Shown piece after piece: positions 36,172 through 45,409 of a stretch of DNA of 64,000 nucleotides. Positions within the stretch are counted from its first letter, which is position 1, and the number at the start of each line of letters is the position of its first letter. Location of the stretch: the NCBI GenBank assembly GCA_051747265.1, contig JBNJFY010000004.1:1-64000 (forward strand), given 5' to 3'. The notes under the pieces are model-generated. The model did not search any database and was not told the origin of the DNA. It saw nothing but the letters and a program-made list of their open reading frames with translations. The DNA comes from JBNJFY01 sp051747265 (GTDB lineage Bacteria > Bacteroidota > Rhodothermia > Balneolales > Balneolaceae). A program made the position numbers and the translations under genes.

Positions 36172-38619
36172 ATGGGCAAGCTCATCGAAAAAAACATCCA
36201 CCAAAAGCCCGACGGCTCTTTTCTGCAGTCGGTGGATATGCGCTATCACCCGCGCGGGTGGCTGGAATCGATCAACGATCCGTTTGTGGGCACCTCAACC
36301 GATGAGCCCGGGGAAAACCCTGATACTGGAGAGCCGATCCCCGGAGCCGATGACGATCTGTTTGCCCAGCGGCTGATCTATGATCAACAGGTGAACCTGT
36401 CTGATCATACCATCTACCAGCGCCAGCACAATGGCAATATCGCCGGTCAGATCTGGCGCACCGGATATGGGCAACCCCACGCCTATTTCTACAGCTACGA
36501 CGAGATTAATCAACTGCTCTACGCCGATTACCTGGTGGGGGAAAAGGCTGGCCCGGCGGCTTCTTCCACGCCCTGGCAGCGCTACGCCACCGGCATTGGG
36601 CAAGCCAAGCCGAATACCTCGACCTCCAATCCTGATCATTACGACAGCGCGTTTTCCTACGATCTAAATGGAAATATCCAATCGGCGACTCGCTATGGCG
36701 AGGGAACATACGATGAGGCATCCGGCAAACGATACCGTGAGCTGATCGATGAGCTGACCTACGGCTACGACCCGCAAGCCGGGAATCGGTTGAGGTCGGT
36801 CCGGGAGCAGGCCACGCACACCGACGGCATGGATTTTACCGAGCGGGCAATTCCCTCGGTGTTTATCACCCAGGTGCGTTACCACAATGAGGGCACCGGG
36901 AACCGGCAACAATATATCAAGCTGACCAACATGGGCGAGACCGCCATGGACCTGTCCGGCTGGGAACTGCTGACCTACGCGGGGGAGGCCTATCAGCTTG
37001 AACCGGTAGCTCTTCCCGCGGGGGGCTCGGTGATCATCGCCGGCGACCAAACAGGATCGCTGTCCAGCCGGTACGAGGAGAATCCCGACCGGCAACAATT
37101 TCAGGTGCTCACCAGCTTTCCCCACACCTTGACGAAGCGGGATGCCCTTAGCCTGCGGGATGCCCAGGGCCGGGTACAGGATCTGGTGGCCTGGGGAGAA
37201 ACCAACCTGTACGGAAGTCTGTGGAAGATAACCGCCCATAGTAGCAGCGACAAAGCCTTGATGCGAAGCAAGATCCAAGCCTTACCCTGGCCGGGCGGTT
37301 GGAGCACCGGCACGGCCGCCCCCTACCGCGACACCGCGCAGGATTTGGACTTTAACGGGGCCGAATACAACTACGATGCCAACGGCAACATGATCGTAGA
37401 TGCCAACAAAGGCCTGAGATTAGAATACAACGCCATGAACCTGCCCACCCAAGCCTCCTTCATTCACGGCGGAACCATCAAGTGGGAGTACTCGGCCTCC
37501 GGGACCAAAGTGAGCAAAACCGTAACCGACGAAAACGGGGATGTGATGCTCATCCGCAACTATAGCTCCGGTTTTGTCTACGAACGTTACCAACAAACAG
37601 CCCCCGACCAGCTCCAATTCTTCACCACCGAAACCGGCCGCGCCCGCCTGCTCAACACCGACCGCTTCCGCCTGGAGCATGATCTGACCGACCATCTCGG
37701 GAACGTGCGAGTCAGCTTTGCCTACAATCCCGAAACCGACTCCGTCGGCCTCCTGCAAGAAGATTCTTACTACCCCTTCGGCCTCAAAATGGAAGGCCTG
37801 GATAAGATCCACGACGAAGAAAACAAGTTTACCTATAATGGTAAGGAATTGGCCGATGAGCATGGGCTCAACTGGTACCACTACGGGGCGCGGTTTTATG
37901 ATCCGGCGTTGGGGCGGTGGCAAAGTACAGATCCAATTGCACAATTTCATTCACCATATTTAGGAATTGGTAATAACCCAGTTATATATGTAGATAAAGA
38001 TGGTAATAGTATTACTTTATCTGCGGCAGCAATTGCAGGCATAGTTGGTTTTTCAGTTGGTGCAGGTATAAAAGTATATGAGATCTATAATAAAAAAGGA
38101 TTTAGTAATTGGTCTTGGAAAGATTATGGGAAAGTGATTTCTGCTGGTGGAGCTGGAGCATTGATTGCTGCTACTCCAGCAAAATATGGTTGGATAACAG
38201 GTAGTTTATATGCAGGTAGTATAGGAGCTGCAGGAGAATTTATTGATCAGTCTTTATCGGAAGGGCCTATTGATTTATCAGGTATTGCAAAAACAGGTAT
38301 TTTAACTGGTACGATGTATGGAATATCATACCCAATCAACTACTTTGGTAAATTTAAGCTTAAATCTTTTGTCAGGAAAACACCGAAGAATCTGCCTCAT
38401 GAAAGTATTGCCGTAAATGCTACAAGACCAAAAATATTAAAAGGATTTACTAAACCAGGTGTTTTGCCATCTATCGTGAACTCATCTTTAGATTTGACTA
38501 AATTCACACTTAATAGCTTAAGTGAAATTCCTATTGGTACAGTGACAGTTGGTCCGCTATTGCGTGGTGATATGCCCGTAGATAAAATGAACGAATACTT
38601 GGATAGGGAAGGTTATTAA
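36172..38619 (+). CDS. 5'-truncated RHS-repeat protein with lamin-tail domain and variable C-terminus
   Basis: 815 residues of an RHS/YD-repeat protein. It begins inside the repeat region (stop codon immediately before the ATG, no signal peptide), so the N-terminal part is missing compared with the usual >1400 residues. YD-like repeats occupy 1-225, a lamin-tail-type domain 227-345 (QQYIKLTNMGETAMDLSGWEL), more repeats 380-545 and the RHS core end ~546-610 (FTYNGKELADEHGLNWYHYGARFYDPALGRWQSTDP). The last ~205 residues are unrelated, Gly/Ala-rich with hydrophobic stretches, and their DNA is clearly more AT-rich from about 37920: the variable tip, presumably toxic. The downstream gene overlaps its stop (TAATG). 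Delivery route unknown. Confidence 0.85.
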   Translation: MGKLIEKNIHQKPDGSFLQSVDMRYHPRGWLESINDPFVGTSTDEPGENPDTGEPIPGADDDLFAQRLIYDQQVNLSDHTIYQRQHNGNIAGQIWRTGYGQPHAYFYSYDEINQLLYADYLVGEKAGPAASSTPWQRYATGIGQAKPNTSTSNPDHYDSAFSYDLNGNIQSATRYGEGTYDEASGKRYRELIDELTYGYDPQAGNRLRSVREQATHTDGMDFTERAIPSVFITQVRYHNEGTGNRQQYIKLTNMGETAMDLSGWELLTYAGEAYQLEPVALPAGGSVIIAGDQTGSLSSRYEENPDRQQFQVLTSFPHTLTKRDALSLRDAQGRVQDLVAWGETNLYGSLWKITAHSSSDKALMRSKIQALPWPGGWSTGTAAPYRDTAQDLDFNGAEYNYDANGNMIVDANKGLRLEYNAMNLPTQASFIHGGTIKWEYSASGTKVSKTVTDENGDVMLIRNYSSGFVYERYQQTAPDQLQFFTTETGRARLLNTDRFRLEHDLTDHLGNVRVSFAYNPETDSVGLLQEDSYYPFGLKMEGLDKIHDEENKFTYNGKELADEHGLNWYHYGARFYDPALGRWQSTDPIAQFHSPYLGIGNNPVIYVDKDGNSITLSAAAIAGIVGFSVGAGIKVYEIYNKKGFSNWSWKDYGKVISAGGAGALIAATPAKYGWITGSLYAGSIGAAGEFIDQSLSEGPIDLSGIAKTGILTGTMYGISYPINYFGKFKLKSFVRKTPKNLPHESIAVNATRPKILKGFTKPGVLPSIVNSSLDLTKFTLNSLSEIPIGTVTVGPLLRGDMPVDKMNEYLDREGY

Positions 38620-39149
38620 TGAAGAATAAAATTCGGGTAGATTATTATGAGAACAAAGTTGCCTTTTTTATAAATAAATTGGTATCAGCAATACCAGTTT
38701 TTGCATTTGTATTTTTGTTGTTATTTGTGAGGCCAGAATTGGGAAAAGATATGTATTTGTATATATGTTTGCTGGTGTCTTTTGTTGTAGTTGTGTCTGT
38801 TTCGATTGTTGGGTTTAGGAATAATTCAATTCTGAAGGTGACGGATGACAAATTAATTCTTATTCATGCAAACGATGAATTTATTTCTCTTAAGGAAAGT
38901 ATCAAGAGCTTAGAATCTTATGAGTCGAGTTCATTTTTGGGAAATTTGGGAAAGGAAATATTTGTAAAGGTGAATTACTATGATGGGTCGTATTCATATT
39001 TAACATTTGGGAGTAACATATTCTCCCCTGCAATAGTTCGTTATCTTAAATTTATTATACTTTATTATGGATATATTGATAAATTAGAATTATCTGAAAT
39101 TGAATCAGATCATATTGAAAGAATTCTACCACCATTGAAGAATATATGA
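38619..39149 (+). CDS. Two-helix membrane protein, candidate immunity protein of RHS tip 1
   Basis: 176 residues, AT-rich like the RHS tip before it. Two membrane helices (~22-38 and ~45-65), then a soluble domain with beta segments (ILKVTDDKLILI, FVKVNYYDGSYSYLTF). Its ATG shares a base with the RHS stop codon (TAATG), so translation is coupled. Position, size and composition fit a cognate immunity protein; this is inference. Membrane location suggests the toxin acts at or in the membrane. Confidence 0.6.
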   Translation: MKNKIRVDYYENKVAFFINKLVSAIPVFAFVFLLLFVRPELGKDMYLYICLLVSFVVVVSVSIVGFRNNSILKVTDDKLILIHANDEFISLKESIKSLESYESSSFLGNLGKEIFVKVNYYDGSYSYLTFGSNIFSPAIVRYLKFIILYYGYIDKLELSEIESDHIERILPPLKNI

Positions 39150-39183
39150 ATAGGAATTAACTAATAAATACTGCCTACCCAAA

Positions 39184-39245
39184 CCAGCACAAGTTTCCGT
39201 CCGAATGCCTTCGGACGGAAACTTGTGTGAACAACCACCAGCCCC
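39184..39245. repeat. R2-type hairpin repeat, copy 2
   Basis: Perfect 17-bp stem at 39188-39204 / 39211-39227 (cacaagtttccgtccga and its complement, 6-nt loop), followed by a tail gaacaaccaccagcccc like that of the other R2 copies. It lies 35 bp after the first candidate immunity gene. A 21-bp sequence at 39249-39269 just after it recurs exactly at 41847-41867. Confidence 0.75.
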
Positions 39246-39328
39246 TCTAGTCCAAGCATAGAAAAATAAAACCAATTCATGGTTCAAGCGTCCGCTTGGA
39301 CCATTGTTAAATTGAAATCCACTAAGCT

Positions 39329-40474
39329 GTGTTAGACGCCGCCGGCCATGACATGAAAATCCGCAACTACGCCAGCGGGTTTGTGTACGAACGATACACA
39401 GATGATGGGGTGGATGAATTGCAGTTCTTTGCAACCGAAACCGGCCGCGCCCGCCTGCTAAACACCGGCCGCTTCCGCCTGGAGCATGACCTGACCGATC
39501 ACCTCGGAAATGTGCGAGTAAGCTTTGCCTACAATCCAGAAACCGACTCCGTCCGCCTCCTGCAAGAAGACTCCTACTACCCCTTCGGGCTGAAAATGGT
39601 CGGGCTTTCGGATATTATTGAGGAAGAAAACAAATTCACCTACAACGGGAAGGAGCTAGCCAACGAACACGGCCTCAACTGGTACCACTACGGGGCGCGG
39701 TTTTATGATCCGCAGTTGGGTAGGTGGCACAGTGTGGATCCTTTGGATGTAGAACATGGTATCTACAATTATTCCTTTAATAGTCCGATAAATTTTACAG
39801 ATCCAGATGGCGCAAAGCCAACTTCAACACACATTGGTAAGAATGGAAATGTTTTAGCGGTGTATAATGATGGGGATTTAGGAATATATCGACATGATAT
39901 TGCAGCGAGTAATTATGAGGGTAGTTTTTTGAGTGCAGCAAATGGCACTAAAATAGGAAGCACATTATATTGGTGGTCATTTACGGATTATAGTAAATAT
40001 GATATTAATCACAATAAATTTGGTCCTAAGGAAAATGTGTATCCTTCAGGAGTAGTTGATGTTGGTTCTTATTGGGCAAGAGATAAGGTAAGTTGGGTTT
40101 TAAATTCCTACTCTACTATAGTTGATTATGGAATAAATGCACGTGGAAACCATATTTATGATTTAAAAACGCATCCTAGCCCATTGAAATATGGTAAACA
40201 GGTTCATGATAACTATGGATCACAGTTGTATAAAGGCATATATGTCACTTCTAGAAATGCTGGTAATTTTGCAGCTGGACAAGTCGCGAAAAGATCATTA
40301 TGGTCATTTTATATAATAATGAATGGTTATGGAGCCTATAATAGATCTGGAAACAATATTTCAAACATTCCAAGAACACTTTTTGATCATTGGGGAGATA
40401 ATCCTCCTTTTTATGGAGAAGATACCAATAGTGGATATTTTATTTATTCAGGTTATAAATCAGATTTTAATTAA
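39329..40474 (+). CDS. Orphan RHS tip cassette with distinct C-terminus
   Basis: 381 residues. Residues ~10-155 repeat the core end of the upstream RHS protein (ETGRARLLNT, LEHDLTDHLGNV, YYPFGLKM, NWYHYGARFYDPQLGRWHSVDP) with about 90% DNA identity over 190 bp (39410-39605 versus 37610-37800). From ~156 the sequence diverges completely into an AT-rich tip of ~225 residues (KNGNVLAVYNDGDLG ... FDHWGDNPPFYGEDTNSG) of no recognised toxin family. The start is a GTG in a decayed junction with an upstream in-frame stop; an ATG at 39353 is an alternative. A silent, displaced toxin module that could recombine onto the main RHS gene is the simplest reading. Confidence 0.78.
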   Translation: MLDAAGHDMKIRNYASGFVYERYTDDGVDELQFFATETGRARLLNTGRFRLEHDLTDHLGNVRVSFAYNPETDSVRLLQEDSYYPFGLKMVGLSDIIEEENKFTYNGKELANEHGLNWYHYGARFYDPQLGRWHSVDPLDVEHGIYNYSFNSPINFTDPDGAKPTSTHIGKNGNVLAVYNDGDLGIYRHDIAASNYEGSFLSAANGTKIGSTLYWWSFTDYSKYDINHNKFGPKENVYPSGVVDVGSYWARDKVSWVLNSYSTIVDYGINARGNHIYDLKTHPSPLKYGKQVHDNYGSQLYKGIYVTSRNAGNFAAGQVAKRSLWSFYIIMNGYGAYNRSGNNISNIPRTLFDHWGDNPPFYGEDTNSGYFIYSGYKSDFN

Positions 40475-40483
40475 TTTAATGAT

Positions 40484-40933
40484 ATGAAAAAGTGGGCATT
40501 GTTATTAGTTTCAATAATTTTATTAGTATTATTATATGTATCATTAACTAGTAATAAATATGATTATTATTATTCGTCAGACCATAAAAATGTTATTACG
40601 AAAGTAATGCTTGGTGACTCAGTAATTTACAGAATAGGGTATTTTGAAGAGAGAGATAGTTTGAGAGGACCATATATCTCTCCGTCAAATTATAATAATC
40701 ATTCAATAATGGTTCTAAATCACTTGGATTCTGTTGTCGTTTATGTAATGCATGGTAGGTTAAGATTAGTGAATGATGAAGATAATGTAAAGGTAGTGTA
40801 TTTAGGTGGGAAAAATGTTAATCCTATCATACGTTGGGATTCATTGTTTAGTAAATATAAATATAAAGGCGTGATTATTATTGATGGTATTAATTATTTG
40901 TACGATGAAAAAAGTTACACTATTAATTATTAG
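40484..40933 (+). CDS. Membrane-anchored protein, candidate immunity protein of RHS tip 2
   Basis: 149 residues, very AT-rich, starting 10 bp after the orphan RHS tip. One N-terminal membrane helix (WALLLVSIILLVLLYVSL) and a soluble, probably extracytoplasmic domain rich in Tyr, Asn and Val. No homology to the first candidate immunity protein. Immunity role inferred from position only. Confidence 0.55.
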   Translation: MKKWALLLVSIILLVLLYVSLTSNKYDYYYSSDHKNVITKVMLGDSVIYRIGYFEERDSLRGPYISPSNYNNHSIMVLNHLDSVVVYVMHGRLRLVNDEDNVKVVYLGGKNVNPIIRWDSLFSKYKYKGVIIIDGINYLYDEKSYTINY

Positions 40934-41087
40934 TAATATTAGTGTTGCTATAATATAATAGACAGGTATATTATTTAAGGTAAGGAGTTATTTGTGCTAC
41001 GTGTATAATGGCCTCCAATGCAATGATTATGTCAAAGGGCAAACTGCCTGTGTTTGCCTATTAAATCGGGAGGTATATTCCACCGAT

Positions 41088-41170
41088 TAGCGTAGGTTTG
41101 AGCGAAGCGGAAACTTGTGCGAACAGCCAACGATAACCAGCTCCCATTCTTCCCCACAAGATCCGGCCGG
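41088..41170. repeat. R2-type hairpin repeat, copy 3
   Basis: Similar over ~80 bp to 22297-22380 (gtttgagcgaagcggaaac, then the agctcccatt tail). It lies ~155 bp after the second candidate immunity gene. Confidence 0.7.
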
Positions 41171-41217
41171 TTGCAAAACATGAAAGTATTTTCCTCGGTG
41201 GCGGTTAATGGTAGATC

Positions 41218-41700
41218 GCCCTTTTCCAACTCCACCCAAGGTTCAGGGGAGCCCGGATCTTCGGTCGCTGTGCTCCCTGCGGCCAGATAACTATAGATGA
41301 TATGGCCAATATTCATTTCCTAATGACCCCAAATTGAATCAACGTTGTAGATTCAAACTCTGCTGGTAGCCCCGAAGGGGCGGTGTGGAAGGAGGCGGGG
41401 AATTCATTCTCCGGCGGTGGTGAAATGGCGTAGCTGATGAATTGCTTCATGATCTTTCCTGCTGGTGGGGGCATTGTGCCTTAAAAGGAGCAGAGCTCAT
41501 CAGCGTACATTACCGGACAGAGCCCGGTAATGAGGGGGGGAGTTATCTGGGCGGTCGATTACTTCGCCCGCCCAGATAACTCATCTACTCTTAACGGAAC
41601 AACAGCTCCATCACGCCATTGCAAAGTGTTATGATCCATGGTGCATCTGGTATGTGCATGAAAAGGTTGAAGTGGGGGCACTTCAACCAGCGCAACGGTT
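41218..41700. repeat. Dispersed structured repeat R1, copy B
   Basis: Nearly identical to positions 1-472, including the left ~150 bp. The main hairpin gttatctgggcgg/ccgcccagataac lies at 41542-41580. Small differences are scattered. No transposase. The 41700-41915 stretch after it is unique apart from the 21-bp repeat at 41847. Confidence 0.85.
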
Positions 41701-41915
41701 TTATTACCCTTCGGCCCTTTTATCATCAGACGTCCCGTGCATACGGAATGGTTACTTTTAACCACTCAAAAGTGACAGTATTATTCTGGCAACTATCCTT
41801 AAAGCAGGGCATATACCTGGCTAGTCTTATTCGCGATTTCCCATCAAGTCCAAGCATAGAAAAATAATCTATCTGGTTCCTGCAACCACTGGGTCCCAAT
41901 ATAGAACAGGGTTGC

Positions 41916-42245
41916 CGGTGGCCCGAAGGGGCGGTGTGGAAGGAGGCGGGGAATTCATGCTCCGCCGGTGGTGAAATGGCGTAGCTGATGAATTGATTCA
42001 TGATCTTTCCTGCTGGTGGGGTCATTGTGCCTTAAAAGGAGCAGAGCTCATCAGCGTACATTACCGGACAGAGCCCGGTAATGAGGGCGACCGTTTTCTG
42101 GGCGGTCGATTACTTCGCCCGCCCAGAAAACTCATCTACTCTTGACGTAACTCCGGCTCCATCAAGCCATTGCAAGGTGTTATGATCTATGGTGGATCTG
42201 GTATGTGCTCTAAAGGTTGAAGTGTGGGCACTTCAACTTCAACCA
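41916..42245. repeat. Dispersed structured repeat R1, copy C (core only)
   Basis: Matches the R1 core (151-472) but not the left 150 bp. The main hairpin at 42093-42131 reads gttttctgggcgg/ccgcccagaaaac: an A-T pair in copies A and B is a T-A pair here, so both arms changed together. It ends ~130 bp before dnaG. Confidence 0.85.
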
Positions 42246-42377
42246 GCTCCAACCAGCCTATTGACTGGTGATTGGGAGATGGGTAATTAATTCTCTCCAT
42301 TATTTAAGTTCGGATTAAATCCCTCACATCTGGGATGAATATCAACCGATTCCTTGGTATCATTCGGAGCTATGGTC

Positions 42378-44486
42378 ATGATTCCCGATGAGAAAATAGA
42401 AGAAGTGCGCGAGACCGCCGATATCGTCGAAGTGGTCTCCGATTATGTGAAGCTGAAGCGCTCGGGCTCCAGCTATGTGGGGTTATGTCCATTTCATGAT
42501 GAGAAAACACCCTCGTTTCACGTCACCCCACGTTTAAATATCTATAAGTGTTTCGGTTGTGGAGCCTCCGGCGACGTCTTCAACTTTATGATGGATATGG
42601 AAGGGGTCGGTTTTGTAGAGTCGGTACGTTCACTGGCCGATCGCTACCAGGTATCTCTGCCCGCGGAGGATGAACCCGAATACGATGAGCAGCACCATCT
42701 GCGAGAAGGGATCTATCACGCGCTCAAGTTTGCCGGGGTCTACTTTCACCGGTGTCTCCGGGAGTTGGATGAGGCCGGCAACGCACGCGAATATCTCAAA
42801 AAGCGCGGTTATGACGAGAAAATTATCCGTCACTTCGGACTCGGTTATGCCCCTGATCAGAACGGCGCATTGTGGAAATCGGCTACCGACGCGGGGATCA
42901 AAGAAGAATACCTGGTGGAAGCCGGTCTCATCAAACATAGCCAGCGCGGCAATGGTTTTTATGACACTTTCCGGGGGCGGTTGATGTTTCCCATTTTCAA
43001 CCCCTCAGGCAAGGTGATCGCCTTCGCCGGTCGGATCCTGGGTAATCAGAAAGGGGCCAAATACATCAATTCGCCGCAGACCAAAGTGTATAACAAAAGC
43101 GAAGTGATCTACGCGGCCAACTTCGCCAAACACGGCATTCGCAAACACGACGAAGCCATCATGGTGGAAGGGTACACCGATGTAATTACCCTGCATCAGC
43201 ATGATATCAAGGAAGCGGTAGCAACCAGCGGTACATCGATGACCGCGCAGCAGATGAAACTGCTTAAACGCTACGGCGATAATATTCTGCTTATCTACGA
43301 TTCCGACGATGCCGGACAGAACGCCATGGTTCGGGGCATCAACATTGCTTTGGAACAGGGCATGAACGTAAAGCTGTTAGAACTGCCCGAAGGCGAAGAT
43401 CCGGATTCTTTTGTAAAACAGTTCGGCAAAGATTCCTTCCAGGATCTGCGCAGAGAGGAATCCGAAGACTTTGTGACTTACCTGGTGCAAAAATCAGAGG
43501 CAGATGGCTCTTGGCAGGATCCGGCGGGCAAAAAGAAAACCATCACCAATATCCTGGAGAGCATCGCCCGGATCCCCGATGAGATGTCGCAGGAAACTTA
43601 TATCCAGCAGTTGAATCAGTTTGCCAAGGTGGGGAATAAAGCCCTACACAACGAGCTGACCCGCATCCGTGCCGAACTGCAGGAGCGGAAGAAGCGTGAA
43701 AAGCGTCGCCGGAAAATGCGGCAAGAGCGAGAGCGGAAACGACAGGAACTACAAGATCAGGCTCCACCCCCGAATTTTCCGCGCGATACGAGTGGTGCCC
43801 CTCCCATGCCGCCGCCACCATTCGAGGAGATTCCCCACGATCAAGAGTTTGATGACCCGGAATCAGCGATGAATCAACCCGATCCCCATCAACAGCGGGA
43901 ATCCAGCCGTTCACTACGAGAGGGTAAATATCACTATGAAAAAGAGTTGATTCGGTTGATGCTGCTCTATGGGGGGGAAATCATTGAGTATATCGGATCA
44001 CAGTGTAATGACCAGCAATTTGAGCATCCACAGCTAAAAGAGTTTTACCAGGATATCATTGAGCGATTTAAGGAGGATAAGGAGATCTCAGTGGATGTAT
44101 ACGCTCAGAAACAGCATCCCTTTCCACGCTTGGTGGGCGAAATTGTAATGGAACAGTACAGCATTAGTGACCGCTTCGAGGAGAAGATGGGCATGAAGTT
44201 AAAAAAAGATCAAGATCCTTATCGCACCGCCAAAGGAGCACTGAAGGCCCTCAAATTGCATTATTTGGAGCGGCTAAATGAAAAACTCCGACGAGATTTT
44301 ACGCATGCGGAAAACATGGAGGAGAAGAAAAAGCTTAACAAGATGATAAAAGAAGTGGGCCGGCAACGGTCGATTTTGAATAGTCGGGATGCCGATGAGC
44401 TTTTTCCGGATCCGGATTTGCCCGATGGCGAAGTGACCGCCTCCAAGCGTTTTGATTATAAAATGAAACATGAACGAGACGATTAA
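42378..44486 (+). CDS. dnaG: DNA primase
   Basis: Primase that makes RNA primers for replication with DnaB. From the ATG at 42378 the product has ~702 residues. The CHC2 zinc site is complete (Cys37, His40, Cys58, Cys61: CPFH ... CFGC), the TOPRIM domain shows EGYTDVI and YDSDDAGQNA, and a charged Lys/Arg/Glu helix with a Pro-rich linker (~440-500) leads to the C-terminal DnaB-interacting domain. The frame is open to 42354, but ggag at 42366-42369 is correctly spaced for 42378. It is followed closely by an inositol monophosphatase gene. Confidence 0.96.
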   Translation: MIPDEKIEEVRETADIVEVVSDYVKLKRSGSSYVGLCPFHDEKTPSFHVTPRLNIYKCFGCGASGDVFNFMMDMEGVGFVESVRSLADRYQVSLPAEDEPEYDEQHHLREGIYHALKFAGVYFHRCLRELDEAGNAREYLKKRGYDEKIIRHFGLGYAPDQNGALWKSATDAGIKEEYLVEAGLIKHSQRGNGFYDTFRGRLMFPIFNPSGKVIAFAGRILGNQKGAKYINSPQTKVYNKSEVIYAANFAKHGIRKHDEAIMVEGYTDVITLHQHDIKEAVATSGTSMTAQQMKLLKRYGDNILLIYDSDDAGQNAMVRGINIALEQGMNVKLLELPEGEDPDSFVKQFGKDSFQDLRREESEDFVTYLVQKSEADGSWQDPAGKKKTITNILESIARIPDEMSQETYIQQLNQFAKVGNKALHNELTRIRAELQERKKREKRRRKMRQERERKRQELQDQAPPPNFPRDTSGAPPMPPPPFEEIPHDQEFDDPESAMNQPDPHQQRESSRSLREGKYHYEKELIRLMLLYGGEIIEYIGSQCNDQQFEHPQLKEFYQDIIERFKEDKEISVDVYAQKQHPFPRLVGEIVMEQYSISDRFEEKMGMKLKKDQDPYRTAKGALKALKLHYLERLNEKLRRDFTHAENMEEKKKLNKMIKEVGRQRSILNSRDADELFPDPDLPDGEVTASKRFDYKMKHERDD

Positions 44487-44519
44487 TCGTCTTCCCTAAC
44501 CCAATACGAGCGTATACCC

Positions 44520-45326
44520 TTGACTGATCTGGAACTGGCCCAACAAGCCGCCCGAAAAGCCGCCGATGTAATTCGTGATTTTCAAACCCAAAAAAGCTTC
44601 TCGGTAAAACTGAAGGCAAAAAATGATTTGGTCACCGATGCGGATGTGGCTACCGAAGAAGCCATTGTTAAGCTGTTGCAATCCGAGCGCCCCGACGATC
44701 AAATATTGGGTGAGGAAACCGTGGAAGGACAGCATATCCCGGAGGGACGGGTCTGGATTGTGGACCCTATTGACGGAACCACCAATTTCGCGCATGGATT
44801 TCCCATCTACTGTGTATCTATCGCGCTTTATGAAGATGGCGCACCTCAGGCAGGGATCATTTATGAGGTGAATAATGATGAGATGTTTGCCGCGGCCAAA
44901 GGGCAGGGGGCTACCCTCAATGGATCAACCATAACCGTATCTAAGCGTGATACGTTGGAGCGGTCCTTATTAGGCACCGGGTTTCCATATAACGATCTCA
45001 GTTTGATAGATGAGTACCTAGAACTGTTTCGCTATCTGATGTCCCATACGCAAGGCGTCCGAAGACCGGGAACCGCGGCGTATGATTTGGCTTGTGTGGC
45101 TGCGGGACGATACGAGGCTTTTTATGAATACTCGCTTAAGCCTTGGGATGTGGCTGCCGGCGGATTACTGGTTCAAGAAGCAGGCGGAGTGATTACCGAC
45201 TGGGATGGCGGCCAACAGTGGTTAACCGGGCAACGCTTGGTGGCTGGAAATCGGGCGGTACACGCTGAACTGCTTAGTGTGATTCAGCAACACATTGGGT
45301 CGGAGGGGCGTGCCGCGGTTTCATAA
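44520..45326 (+). CDS. suhB: Inositol monophosphatase family protein
   Basis: 268 residues of the Mg-dependent IMPase/SuhB family. Metal ligands are present in GEETVEG, WIVDPIDGTTNFAHG (motif A) and WDVAAGGLLVQEAGG (motif B). It dephosphorylates myo-inositol-1-phosphate or related sugar phosphates; bacterial members can also act in rRNA transcription. The frame has no ATG near the start; TTG at 44520 gives the expected N-terminus. It follows dnaG by 33 bp. Confidence 0.9.
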   Translation: MTDLELAQQAARKAADVIRDFQTQKSFSVKLKAKNDLVTDADVATEEAIVKLLQSERPDDQILGEETVEGQHIPEGRVWIVDPIDGTTNFAHGFPIYCVSIALYEDGAPQAGIIYEVNNDEMFAAAKGQGATLNGSTITVSKRDTLERSLLGTGFPYNDLSLIDEYLELFRYLMSHTQGVRRPGTAAYDLACVAAGRYEAFYEYSLKPWDVAAGGLLVQEAGGVITDWDGGQQWLTGQRLVAGNRAVHAELLSVIQQHIGSEGRAAVS

Positions 45327-45409
45327 TAGATTAAATTATCTCTGTAATGTTGCAATTTTCATACAACAATAGCTTCTTAAAGATAATTAAAAATCAAGAT
45401 TAGCCCTGT

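Noticed and set aside
41032..41316. Minus-strand 94-codon ORF across the R2/R1-B junction
   Set aside because: It crosses two different repeats and a unique stretch; only part of it (GSPEPW-ELEK) is kept in frame in copy A.
41726..42025. Minus-strand ORF in R1 copies (TPPAGKIM...FISYAISPP), also present in copies A and B as ~53 codons
   Set aside because: Differences between copies are mostly amino-acid changing, the ends differ and no ribosome site is clear; likely a by-product of the repeat, though conservation of the frame in A and B was noted.
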